This document shows, piece by piece, positions 43,799 through 51,956 of a stretch of DNA of 63,148 nucleotides. The stretch comes from Prevotellaceae bacterium UBA4359. GTDB lineage: Bacteria; Bacteroidota; Bacteroidia; Bacteroidales; Bacteroidaceae. Numbering within the stretch: position 1 is the stretch's first letter; each line of letters opens with the position of its first letter. The position numbers and the translations under genes were made by a program. Below the pieces are notes generated by a model that worked only from the letters and a program-made list of their open reading frames with translations, ran no database searches and was not told where the DNA came from. The stretch lies in NCBI GenBank assembly GCA_002393555.1, contig DGSP01000080.1, positions 1 through 63,148 of the forward strand. Direction: 5' to 3'.

Positions 43799-44938
43799 CT
43801 ACTTGTTTATCAACACGTTCATGTACTCCTGTTTCTTTTCCTCGCTGAAAGAGGTGTTGCAGATGCCGCTCACCAACCGACGCATCAGCCAATCATACCG
43901 TTTCTGGTCGTGCTTGGCATAGTAGGGCAGCAAGTCGGCAAGCAGAACCGCATAATTGGCTGAAAGCCTTTGGCCTGATGTCCATTCGGGCCGGAACGAG
44001 ACAAGCAGATACTCCATCATGTAGCGTTCCTCCACGTTGCGGCGCTTCACGGCGAGATTGTTGTATGGCTTCTGTGAGTATTTCAGCAGCAAACCTTCGT
44101 TGTAGAGGTTCTGCTTCCACGGCTCCATCGTCGAAGGAGGGGTGGTGGCAGAGAAATACACCTTGCTGGCATATTTGTCAATGATGGCCTGCAAGATGGC
44201 CTGCTCATAAACTTCGTAGGAGTCGTAAGCCCCGTCTTCCCATTCGGGCAGATTCATGTCGAGTTTTTTGTTCAGCCACTCACGGTATTCCTTCACACCC
44301 AGGAATGGGATGCAAATGATGGTCTTGTCCCTGTGCAGTCCCATGCCCTCTTGGATGAGCCATTTGGGGATGATGGCAGTGTCGCCGCTGCTCAGGAAGA
44401 TGGCACCTGGCTCCATTCCTGCCAACTCGTTATAACTGTAGCGCAGCACGGCCTCCGAGTAAATGCCGCTGTCGAAATAACGCTTGGCCATCTGCCCCAT
44501 GCGCTGTTCGTCGCATTTCATGGCCAGATAGCATATCCAACAGTCGTAGTCGAAGAACTGCATGTTCTCCGGCAGTTTGGCAAGTGCAGCCTCTGCATAT
44601 TTGTCGCCATCGGTTTCGCCTGTGCCATGACTGTAGGCGCAGTAGTTGTAGGTGTAAGTGTCGGGAATGGCCTGACTCATCTCGCGGATAACTTGCTGGG
44701 CGGTCGTGTCCTCCTGGTGGTACCACCGCATATAACGAGCCGCATGGTAATAGTTCAGCCATGCTGTTTCGTCCGTGGGGTTTTTCTGCGTCAGTGCTTT
44801 CCACGCCTCTTTCTGTTCTACATACCATAAAAAGTCTTTCTCCGTCACGATGGGACTTTCCACTTTCACGGCCTTTGTCTGAGCCATGCCTGCAAGTGTG
44901 AAGACGAGTGCCGCAAGGCTCACAAGTATCTTTCTCAT
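43799..44938 (-). CDS. Secreted protein of unknown function, helical repeats
   Basis: The 379-residue protein has a signal peptide (MRKILVSLAALVFTLAGMAQ). The mature part is mostly helical with TPR-like pieces (DETAWLNYYHAARYMRWYHQEDT, about 55-77; KYAEAALAKLPENMQFFDYDCWICYLAM, about 113-140). No catalytic motif is recognised. It heads an operon with the ECF sigma factor and the putative anti-sigma factor, so it could be part of the signal or a target; both are guesses. Confidence 0.75.
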   Translation of the reverse strand: MRKILVSLAALVFTLAGMAQTKAVKVESPIVTEKDFLWYVEQKEAWKALTQKNPTDETAWLNYYHAARYMRWYHQEDTTAQQVIREMSQAIPDTYTYNYCAYSHGTGETDGDKYAEAALAKLPENMQFFDYDCWICYLAMKCDEQRMGQMAKRYFDSGIYSEAVLRYSYNELAGMEPGAIFLSSGDTAIIPKWLIQEGMGLHRDKTIICIPFLGVKEYREWLNKKLDMNLPEWEDGAYDSYEVYEQAILQAIIDKYASKVYFSATTPPSTMEPWKQNLYNEGLLLKYSQKPYNNLAVKRRNVEERYMMEYLLVSFRPEWTSGQRLSANYAVLLADLLPYYAKHDQKRYDWLMRRLVSGICNTSFSEEKKQEYMNVLINK

Positions 44939-44962
44939 TGTTTGTTTTGTTTCTTAAAATTA

Positions 44963-45026
44963 AACGATTCCTGTTTTCTGAAGTTGCGCAATTCACTATT
45001 GCATACACAGAAAAGGAGGAATCGTT
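44963..45026 (-). promoter_or_regulatory. Inverted repeat between cbiG-cobM and the sigma operon
   Basis: AACGATTCCTGTTTTCTG (44963-44980) pairs with CAGAAAAGGAGGAATCGTT (45008-45026) with a small bulge and a loop of about 27 bases. On the minus strand the stem is followed by TTTAATTTTAAG, so it may be a weak terminator or attenuator ahead of the 44938 gene. Confidence 0.45.
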
Positions 45027-45103
45027 CACGGAAAGTGTCCCAAAAGTGTCTGTTCACCCTGATTTCTTCACGATGCGAAGAATGTAATCGGCGATTGCCA
45101 GAA

Positions 45104-46879
45104 TCATTCTGTGCCTTTCCTGAAGAGGTGGGTGAAGTGCTTGTTGTAGAGTTCGGAAAGACCGTGGCGGTTGTCGATGGCTTCGCCCACCACGAGCATG
45201 GTGGTGAGGGTGAGGTGGTTGTCATGCACGATGTTGGCGAGGTCTTTGAGTTGGCCACGGTAGATGCGCTGGTCGGGCCAGGTGAGGTGATAGCAGGCGG
45301 CAACGGGAGTGTCGGCGGGATACTCCATGAGGAGTTCCTTCTGCACGTCATCCACGATGGCGGCACTGAGGAAGATGCACATGGTCGATTGGCTCTTGGC
45401 CAGCAGGTGCAGTTGCTCCTTCTCTGGCATGGGGGTTCGGCCTTCGCCACGGGTGAGGATGATGGTCTGGGTGCGTTCGGGAATGGTGAACTGGCTGCGC
45501 AGTTCGGCAGCGGCAGCGAGGAAGGAGGAGATGCCGGGGGTGATGTGGTAAGACATCCCGTGTTGGTCGAAGAAGGCCATCTGCTCCTGAATGGCTCCGA
45601 AGATGCAGGGGTCGCCGGTGTGGAGGCGCACGATGAAATGCCCCTTGTCGTAGTGCTCCTTCATCAGGGCACACTGTTCTTCGAGGCTCATCGGGGCCGA
45701 GGAGCGGACGATGGCTCCAGGTTTGTGGCAGAGGGTCAGTTCCTTGGGGACGAGCGAGCCGGCATAGAGGATGAGGTCGGCCTGCTCCAGCATCCGGCGG
45801 CCACGCACCGAAACGAGGTCGGGGTCGCCGGGACCAGCACCGATGATTTCGATGTGACCACTTCTCTGGCGCAGATGCTTCTTGTCAATGGCAAGGGCTG
45901 CAGTCCAGTTCTTGCCTTTCATTTTGGGCACGATGAGTTCGCCGTGGTTGGCACCTAAGATGGCGGCTGCCTCACACACGCTGGGAGTGCCTACGTGTTT
46001 CTCTACGGTGGGGCTGGGGTTGGGCACCTCAACTTGGGCGAGTTCGTCGGCGGTGAAGAACACCACTTCTGCTTCATACTCCTTTTGCAGTTCCTCCACA
46101 AAAGGCTCGTCGGCCTTCACGTCGATGGTGCAGTAGCGATGGGAACAAGGCAGGATGCCTCGGTCGGCAAACGTCTGGTCTATTTCGTCGTAGATGGTTT
46201 CGTAGTCTTGAGGGTGATGGGCAAGTCCGAAACCAATAGTTCCCACCATCGGCACGAAATGGAGGTTGAGCATTCCTTTCGGTGCGTGGCGGATAAAGGG
46301 CGATACGATGATGACGAGTCGATACTTCTTGGGGTCAGCCTCGCGGATGTCTTGGATGAGGGTGACGTGTTCTGGCAATGTCCGTTCCAGATAGTCTGTC
46401 CCTTTGTCACGCACGTCCAAGAGCAGGGCGGTGGGTTGCCTGTTGACAAAAGCGAAAATGCAGTCGTTCATCTCGTCGTCGCTGGCTATTGGCCAGTCGA
46501 AACGCTTCTCCAGTGTGTCGAGTGCCCAAAGGTCGGCGTTGTCGCTTTGGGTGGTGATGACGGGGTTGGCTCCGAGGATGTCTGCCACTTGGTGGGTCAG
46601 GTCGTTGGCACCGCCCACATGCCCGGAAAGGACGGAGATGACGTTCGCTCCAGTGGTGTCGAGACACACCACGGCGGGGTCGGTGTGCTTGTCTTCGACG
46701 AGGGGGGCGATGGTGCGAACGCAGATGCCCATGGCACCGATGAAGATGAAGGCATCGAAGTGTTTCCATTCAGAACATACTTGGGTTCGCTGAATGACCG
46801 TGGCGTTCAGTTGGCGTTGCAAAGTCAAGGCTATGTCGCTGCCCGCCTCGCTGATGGGGATGATGGCTATTTTCTGCAT
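45104..46879 (-). CDS. cbiG-cobM: Fused cobalt-precorrin-5A hydrolase and precorrin-4 C11-methyltransferase
   Basis: The chosen start MQKIAIIPISEAGSDIA gives 591 residues; the longer frame overlaps cobL. The CbiG part (about 1-325) has FIGAMGICVRTIAPLV, SGHVGGANDLTHQVADILGA and a C-terminal CbiG domain with IDVKADEPF and VCEAAAI. The CobM/CbiF part (about 345-591) has IIGAGPGDPDLVSVRGRR, ILYAGSLVP and VRLHTGDPCIFGAIQEQ. Both act consecutively on the ring (C11 methylation, then loss of C2 fragment). It overlaps cobL by 13 bases. No repeat insertion is visible in it. Confidence 0.94.
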   Translation of the reverse strand: MQKIAIIPISEAGSDIALTLQRQLNATVIQRTQVCSEWKHFDAFIFIGAMGICVRTIAPLVEDKHTDPAVVCLDTTGANVISVLSGHVGGANDLTHQVADILGANPVITTQSDNADLWALDTLEKRFDWPIASDDEMNDCIFAFVNRQPTALLLDVRDKGTDYLERTLPEHVTLIQDIREADPKKYRLVIIVSPFIRHAPKGMLNLHFVPMVGTIGFGLAHHPQDYETIYDEIDQTFADRGILPCSHRYCTIDVKADEPFVEELQKEYEAEVVFFTADELAQVEVPNPSPTVEKHVGTPSVCEAAAILGANHGELIVPKMKGKNWTAALAIDKKHLRQRSGHIEIIGAGPGDPDLVSVRGRRMLEQADLILYAGSLVPKELTLCHKPGAIVRSSAPMSLEEQCALMKEHYDKGHFIVRLHTGDPCIFGAIQEQMAFFDQHGMSYHITPGISSFLAAAAELRSQFTIPERTQTIILTRGEGRTPMPEKEQLHLLAKSQSTMCIFLSAAIVDDVQKELLMEYPADTPVAACYHLTWPDQRIYRGQLKDLANIVHDNHLTLTTMLVVGEAIDNRHGLSELYNKHFTHLFRKGTE

Positions 46880-48147
46880 CGTAGGATAGTGATGGGATGA
46901 TGGTCGTTGAGTTGTATCTTTGTGGGAGGTTCTTGCCTGAGTCCTAATTCTGTGCATGCCTCGTCCCAAAGCCGATGGCTGTCGATGCTGACTTTGGGGG
47001 CAACGACACTGTTGAAGACGATGATGCCATCGTCGGCCAGCACCGCCTTGACCTTTGCCAGTATCTCTTTGAGCCGCCCTCCATGACCGCCGATGAAGAC
47101 GGCATCGGGGGCAGCGATGGCATCGCTGCAGACGGAAAGGAAGTCGCCCATGTGGATGTTGATGCCGGGGGCATGGAAGCGGCGGGCGTTCTCTTGGATG
47201 ATGGCTTCACATTCGGGGCGCACCTCGAAGGCGTGGATGTGGAGGTGGGGGAAGAGGAGGCGGGCTTCGATGCTGACGGAGCCGGTGCAGAAGCCGATGT
47301 CCCAGAGGGTGTGGCGGTTGGGCAGGTCGAGGGCTTGGAGGGTGAGGAGGCGGATGGGCATCTTGGTAATCATCTTGGCGCGGCCATCGAGGAGGGAGAA
47401 CTCGCTGTCGGGGAGACCGAACAACGAATGGGACGAATGGGGCGAATGGGATGATTGGGGAAAATGGGGAGATTGGGGAAGATTGGGAGAATGGGATGAA
47501 TGGGGAGAATGGAGGATGAGGCAGTTGGGCATGCTGGCTTCGTGCTGAGTGGCCTCTTCCAAAGAGAGGGTGGTCACCTTTTCGAGGGTGGGGTTGCCGA
47601 GGTGTTCGCCAATGTGCATGGTGTAGTCGGTGTAGCCGTAGTCGAGCATGCGCTGGGCAATGGTGGCAGGGGTGTGTTCGCGGTCGGTGAGGATGCCGAG
47701 TTTGGGGGCGCGTTCGATGAGGGCGCGGTCGAACTCATGCCAGGGACGGCCAGTGAGGGAGACGATGCGGAGGTCGTGGTAGGGGAGAAGGAGTCGGTGG
47801 GCGAGGGTTTGGAGGGAGTTGAATGATGGGTAAACCGTCATTGGCGAGTGGGGGAACTCGCGTTGGAGGGTGTTGGCAAAGCCGAAGAAGAGGGGGTCGC
47901 CAGAGGCGAAGACGATGATAGTTGACAGTTGACAGTTGACAGTTGACAGTTGGTACTGCTCGAAGACTTTGGAGAGGGGGACGGTGATGTCTATCCACAG
48001 AGCATCGGGAGGCAGCAGGGGGGCCACAATTTCGTGGTGCCGTTTGCCGCCCGAGAAGACCTTCCCTCGCTGAATCACCTCCAGCACTTCGGGAGGGAAG
48101 AAAGGGGTGGGGTTGTCGGTGATGCCTATAACTATAAATCTATTCAT
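46867..48147 (-). CDS. cobL: Precorrin-6Y C5,15-methyltransferase (decarboxylating)
   Basis: The 426-residue CbiE-CbiT fusion starts MNRFIVIGITDNP. The CbiE part includes SGGKRHHEIVAP and FASGDPLFFGFANTL. The CbiT part has LWDIGFCTGSVSIEARLLFP (SAM-binding, about 275-294) and AVFIGGHGGRLKEIL. Two insertions are repeat-encoded: about 65-77 (QLSTVNCQLST, TTGACAG heptamers) and about 210-241 (SPHSSHSPNLPQSPHFPQ, nine-base units) at the CbiE-CbiT junction. The start codon lies next to TTGATAG heptamers that fill the short gap after cobJ-cobH, so no normal ribosome site is visible. Confidence 0.93.
   Translation of the reverse strand: MNRFIVIGITDNPTPFFPPEVLEVIQRGKVFSGGKRHHEIVAPLLPPDALWIDITVPLSKVFEQYQLSTVNCQLSTIIVFASGDPLFFGFANTLQREFPHSPMTVYPSFNSLQTLAHRLLLPYHDLRIVSLTGRPWHEFDRALIERAPKLGILTDREHTPATIAQRMLDYGYTDYTMHIGEHLGNPTLEKVTTLSLEEATQHEASMPNCLILHSPHSSHSPNLPQSPHFPQSSHSPHSSHSLFGLPDSEFSLLDGRAKMITKMPIRLLTLQALDLPNRHTLWDIGFCTGSVSIEARLLFPHLHIHAFEVRPECEAIIQENARRFHAPGINIHMGDFLSVCSDAIAAPDAVFIGGHGGRLKEILAKVKAVLADDGIIVFNSVVAPKVSIDSHRLWDEACTELGLRQEPPTKIQLNDHHPITILRCRK
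47424..47516. repeat. In-frame nine-base repeat inside cobL (family N1)
   Basis: About ten units such as ATGGGACGA, ATGGGGCGA, TTGGGGAAA and TTGGGAGAA encode a Ser/Pro/His-rich linker between the two catalytic domains. Same family as 42336-42425. Confidence 0.9.
47916..47953. repeat. In-frame TTGACAG heptamer repeat inside cobL (family H3)
   Basis: Five consecutive units GTTGACA are visible between ATGATA and TTGGTAC. They encode the YQLSTVNCQLSTI stretch in the CbiE domain. The same unit recurs at 48148-48174. Confidence 0.9.
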
Positions 48148-48174
48148 AACTATCAACTATCAACTGTCAACTGT
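48148..48174. repeat. TTGACAG/TTGATAG heptamers at the cobL start (family H3)
   Basis: On the minus strand the gap after the cobJ-cobH stop reads ACAGTTGACAGTTGATAG, then TTGATAGTT before ATG. The repeat occupies the place of the ribosome-binding site. Confidence 0.85.
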
Positions 48175-49644
48175 CTAAAGGTCGCGTCCGGGTCGGAGTT
48201 GTGCGGCATCGTCGAAGGTGAGGATGGCGTTGCAGAGGGTGGCGGCGAGGTTGGAACCGCCTTTGCGGCCTTCGACAATGATTTTGGGGATGTGGGTGAA
48301 GGGCTTGACCATGTGTTTCGACTCTTTCACGTGGACAAAACCGACGGGGGCGGCGATGATGCCGGCGGGGTGGGCTTTGCCTCGGCGGATGAGGTCGCAG
48401 AGTTCCATGAGGGCGGTGGGGGCATTGCCGAAGGCGAAGAGGGCATCGGGGTGGTCTTCGACGGCCAGACGGATGGCGGCCTGGGTGCGGGTGAGGTGGT
48501 TGGCGGAGGCGAACTCTGCCACGCGGGCATCGTGGAGGTAGCATTTGGCTTCGATGCCGAGACGGGAGAGGGCACCTTTGCGGATGCCGCTCTGCACCAT
48601 GGTCACATCGGTGATGATGGTGGTGAGGGTGCCGTCCTTCACTTTCTCGTAGAGACGTTCCACGGCTTCGGGGTCGGTGTGGAGGATGGTTTCCATGTCG
48701 AAGTCGGCGGTGGTGTGGATGGCGTGGAGGAGGGCCCAGAGGTGGCCGAGGGGGTAGTCTTGGTGTTTCAGTTCGGAGGCGATGGTGCGGAAGGACTGGA
48801 GCATGATGGCTTGGCCGGGGGAGGGGGCAGTGATGGCGTCGCTGCATAGGGGGCTGAGGGCTGCAACGTGGTTGCAGCATGGAGAACTGGACGAGGAACT
48901 GGGGGATGAGGGGTAGTAGCCTCGGGGGGTGATGAAGGTGTTCTGCCAGTTGTAGGATTGGGAGTTGCCGATGAGCAGGACGGTGAACATGTCGATTTGT
49001 TCGGGGTCGAGGTCGGCGAGGGTGGTGAGGGTTGCTTCCTGGTCGGGTCGTCCGGCTTGGCGCACGTAGCCGACGGGGGTTTGGGGTGAGCGTCCCTCGG
49101 CGAGGAAGATTTCTTTCAGGCGGTAGAGTTGCCAGTAGCGGCCGTGGGACTTGGGGTTGTAGATGGCCGTGACAAAGTCGGCCTCGGCAGCGGCACGGAT
49201 GCGGCGTTCGATGACCTCCCAGGGGGTCATGAGGTCGGAGAGGGAGATGACGCAGAAATCGTGGCCGATGGGGGCTCCGAGCAGGGAGGCTGCTTTCTGG
49301 AAGGCGGAGATGCCAGCCAAAGAGACCACCTCAATATCGCTCGCCTGTTCTCGCTTCATCTCGTAGATGAGAGGTGTCATGCCGTAGATGCCGGCATCGC
49401 CGGAGGAGATGACCACGACGGTCTTGCCTTCTTCAGCCAAGCGGAAGGCTTCCTCGGCCCGTTCGCGCTCATGTTTCATGCCCGTGTCGATGCACTCGCA
49501 CCCGGGTTTCAGATAGGACGTGATGAACTGGAAGTAGTATTTGTAACCCACCACACAGTCGGCCTCCTGCACGGCCTGGATGACTGCAGGGGTGATGTCT
49601 TCGGGACTTCCTGGCCCGATGCCTGCAACGATGATTTTTTTCAT
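48175..49644 (-). CDS. cobJ-cobH: Fused precorrin-3B C17-methyltransferase and precorrin-8X methylmutase
   Basis: The 489-residue fusion begins MKKIIVAGIGPGSPEDITPAV. The CobJ/CbiH part (about 1-245) has SSGDAGIYGM, LLGAPIGHDFCVISLSD and a long C-terminal sheet with FTVLLIGNSQS. A Ser-rich linker (about 247-275, PSSPSSSSSSPCC) leads to the CobH/CbiC part, with LLHAIHTTADFDMETIL containing the catalytic His, DVTMVQSGIR and a final GRKGGSNLAATLCNAIL. It has its own promoter box eight bases ahead. These enzymes contract the ring and migrate the C11 methyl group. Confidence 0.94.
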   Translation of the reverse strand: MKKIIVAGIGPGSPEDITPAVIQAVQEADCVVGYKYYFQFITSYLKPGCECIDTGMKHERERAEEAFRLAEEGKTVVVISSGDAGIYGMTPLIYEMKREQASDIEVVSLAGISAFQKAASLLGAPIGHDFCVISLSDLMTPWEVIERRIRAAAEADFVTAIYNPKSHGRYWQLYRLKEIFLAEGRSPQTPVGYVRQAGRPDQEATLTTLADLDPEQIDMFTVLLIGNSQSYNWQNTFITPRGYYPSSPSSSSSSPCCNHVAALSPLCSDAITAPSPGQAIMLQSFRTIASELKHQDYPLGHLWALLHAIHTTADFDMETILHTDPEAVERLYEKVKDGTLTTIITDVTMVQSGIRKGALSRLGIEAKCYLHDARVAEFASANHLTRTQAAIRLAVEDHPDALFAFGNAPTALMELCDLIRRGKAHPAGIIAAPVGFVHVKESKHMVKPFTHIPKIIVEGRKGGSNLAATLCNAILTFDDAAQLRPGRDL

Positions 49645-49651
49645 ACGAGTG

Positions 49652-49659
49652 CAAAGTTA
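49652..49659 (-). promoter_or_regulatory. Promoter -7 box of cobJ-cobH
   Basis: CAAAGTTA reads TAACTTTG on the minus strand, a TAnnTTTG match, eight bases ahead of the ATG. The transcript would start next to the start codon. Confidence 0.5.
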
Positions 49660-49731
49660 GTGATTATTCTGCTATCTGCCTAATGAAGGGGCATTTTTAT
49701 TTCTTGCCATCTTCTGGGATGTGGGGGGCAT

Positions 49732-49841
49732 TGTTGCAAATGTAACAGTCCCAGTGTTACACTTATAACACCGCCACTGTTACAAATGTAACACTGGGTG
49801 TGTTACAAGTGTAACGGTGGAAGTGTCGTTGCGTGTTACAA
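49732..49841. repeat. Array of TGTTACA-N-TGTAACA palindromes
   Basis: Within about 110 bases occur ATGTAACAG, GTGTTACACTTATAACAC, TGTTACAAATGTAACA, GTGTTACAAGTGTAAC and a final TGTTACA. A larger hairpin CCCAGTGTTACA/TGTAACACTGGG encloses the second and third. The array lies between receptor B's stop and the cobJ-cobH promoter. Confidence 0.75.
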
Positions 49842-49859
49842 AAGAGGTCTGTGAGGGTG

Positions 49860-51929
49860 TCACTGCTTGAAGCGCACCTTCAGTCCTACGGTGAGCATTC
49901 GGCCCGGGTTGTAGAGGGCATACTTGCGCACCGACGAGTCGATGCGGTGGTCAGTCTTGTCGAAGAGGTTGTCGATGCCGATGCTGGGTTCGATGAGTGC
50001 CCATTTGGCGCAGTCGATGGTGTGGGTGGTGTTGAGGTTCCAGATGCCAAAGCCCGGCGCATCCTCGTAGGTGCCTGTGTAGTAGGTCTTGGACTGCAGG
50101 CGGCCATTGAGGTTCACGTTGAGCGCATAGCGTCCCCATGCGTGGTGATAGTTGGCGGCGATGGTGGCGGCATTGCGGATGCTGCGCTCCAGCACGCTCC
50201 ACTCCCCACCGCTCTTGGTGCGGGCGTATGCGTAGGCCCAGTTGGCTGAGAGGTTGAAACCCTGGAAGAGGTTGGCCGACACATTCACCTGCACCCCCTT
50301 CACGTCGCCTTTGTCGCTGTTCTGATAGAGGGCAAAACTGGCCAGTTTGGAAGCCTCGTCGTCGGTCATTTCGGGAAATTCTCCCTGCAACATGGCTCGG
50401 GAAGCATCATCCACGCTGATGTTCTGCTTCACCACCATGTCGTTGATGCGGTTCATGTAGCCCGTCACGCTCACCAGCAATCGGTCGGTGTGATACTCGG
50501 CATTGAGGGAGAAGTAGTGGCTCTTCTCTGGCTTCAGGTCGCTGTTGCCAAACGAAATCTGGGGTTTGCCGCGATTGACGGAGTAGTAGTGGTAGTAGAG
50601 TTCGTCCAATCCCGGAGCGCGGAAACCTGCAGAGTAGGTGGCGCGGAAACGGAAGGCACCGGGGGCATACATCAGCGTGGCCTTGGGCGTGAAGTGGTCG
50701 CCGAAAGTCTCGTGGTGGGTGATGCGGGCACCGATGGTCGCCGTGAAGTCTTGGAGGAACCGCTGCTCGTGCTGGCCGTAGAAGGCGAGCGTGTGGGCAC
50801 TCTGGTCGATGTTGCCCGAAGTGGCAAAGAGGCAGTCCTTTCGCCAGTTCATGCCGAAGATGGTTGTGCCTCCCTTCAGCAATCCGAGGATGCTCTTCAC
50901 ATCGGCCTCGTAGGCATGCTGCTTTTTCGACAGCACAAAGTCGCCCACCTTGTTGCTCTTGGTCTCCACGTCGTAGTCCTTGCCGTAGCGGAAGCGGTCG
51001 GCGGTGAAGGTGGCTTGCAGGGAGTTCTTGGGGGTGAACTTGTAGATGCCGCCCACGTTCCAACGGAAGCCCTTGTACTGCATCTCATAGTCGGTGCCGC
51101 CCGTCACGTCGGGGTTGGTGTTGGGGCGGTCGGTGATTTTGTACGAATAGTCAAAACCAGCGTTGAGAGCCAACTTGTCGTTGGGCGAGTAGGTGAACTT
51201 CTGCGCCACGAGGTCGGAGCGGTAGCCCGTGTAGAGAGGAGCGATGCTGGGCTGCGTCTCGGTGTCGGAACCTTTCACAAACTCCAGGCCATTGATGCGG
51301 TAACTGTTGGCGCGGTCGTGGGTGTAGGAGGTGTAGGAGCCGAAACCATGAGTGAAGATGTCGAGCGTGACAGCCTCGGTCAGTTGGCCCTTGCCCGAGA
51401 TGCGGGTGTTGCTCTCCACGCTCACCAAGTTCTGCGTGGGCTGGTCGGTGATGATGTTGATGACACCAGCAATGGCATCAGAGCCATAGAGCGACGAGGC
51501 AGCCCCGTCCAGCACCTCGATGCGCTTCACGCGCGCCATGTTGATGCGGTTCAGGTCGATGTTGTTCGAGATGTCGCCCGTCAGTTTCTGTCCGTTCACA
51601 AGGATGAGGATGTACTTGTTGCCCAGCCCGTTCAGGCGGAGGAAAGTGCCCATTGAGTTGGGCGACATCGACACCTGCGGCAGCATGCGTGTGAGGGCAG
51701 CGTCGAAGGTGCTGATGCCCTGTTCGTGAATCTCCTGAGCCGAAAGCACACGCACGGGTGTGGCGGTGGATTTGAGTCGCTGGTGGTGGCCCGAACCTGT
51801 CACCACCACGGGGTTGAGATTGTAGGTCTTGATGGTTGCTGTCGTGTCTCGCCGCTCCATGCGGTGCACCTGTGCAAAAGCGGCGCTCCCGCATGAGAGC
51901 GCCGCTAAAAGAAAGAGTGTTTTCTTCAT
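49860..51929 (-). CDS. TonB-dependent receptor (BtuB-like), receptor B
   Basis: The 689-residue protein starts MKKTLFLLAALSCGSAAFAQ, a clear signal peptide. The plug shows NPVVVTGSGHHQRLKSTATPVRVLS (about 38-62), LILVNGQKLTGD and the box DGAASSLYGSDAIAGVINIIT (about 139-159). The barrel ends LTVGLKVRFKQ. It follows the chelatase-like lipoprotein gene by 27 bases and is the last gene of the riboswitch-led operon, so a corrinoid or tetrapyrrole substrate is likely. Confidence 0.88.
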   Translation of the reverse strand: MKKTLFLLAALSCGSAAFAQVHRMERRDTTATIKTYNLNPVVVTGSGHHQRLKSTATPVRVLSAQEIHEQGISTFDAALTRMLPQVSMSPNSMGTFLRLNGLGNKYILILVNGQKLTGDISNNIDLNRINMARVKRIEVLDGAASSLYGSDAIAGVINIITDQPTQNLVSVESNTRISGKGQLTEAVTLDIFTHGFGSYTSYTHDRANSYRINGLEFVKGSDTETQPSIAPLYTGYRSDLVAQKFTYSPNDKLALNAGFDYSYKITDRPNTNPDVTGGTDYEMQYKGFRWNVGGIYKFTPKNSLQATFTADRFRYGKDYDVETKSNKVGDFVLSKKQHAYEADVKSILGLLKGGTTIFGMNWRKDCLFATSGNIDQSAHTLAFYGQHEQRFLQDFTATIGARITHHETFGDHFTPKATLMYAPGAFRFRATYSAGFRAPGLDELYYHYYSVNRGKPQISFGNSDLKPEKSHYFSLNAEYHTDRLLVSVTGYMNRINDMVVKQNISVDDASRAMLQGEFPEMTDDEASKLASFALYQNSDKGDVKGVQVNVSANLFQGFNLSANWAYAYARTKSGGEWSVLERSIRNAATIAANYHHAWGRYALNVNLNGRLQSKTYYTGTYEDAPGFGIWNLNTTHTIDCAKWALIEPSIGIDNLFDKTDHRIDSSVRKYALYNPGRMLTVGLKVRFKQ

Positions 51930-51956
51930 TGATAGATGTGTTCAAAAAACATCTTC

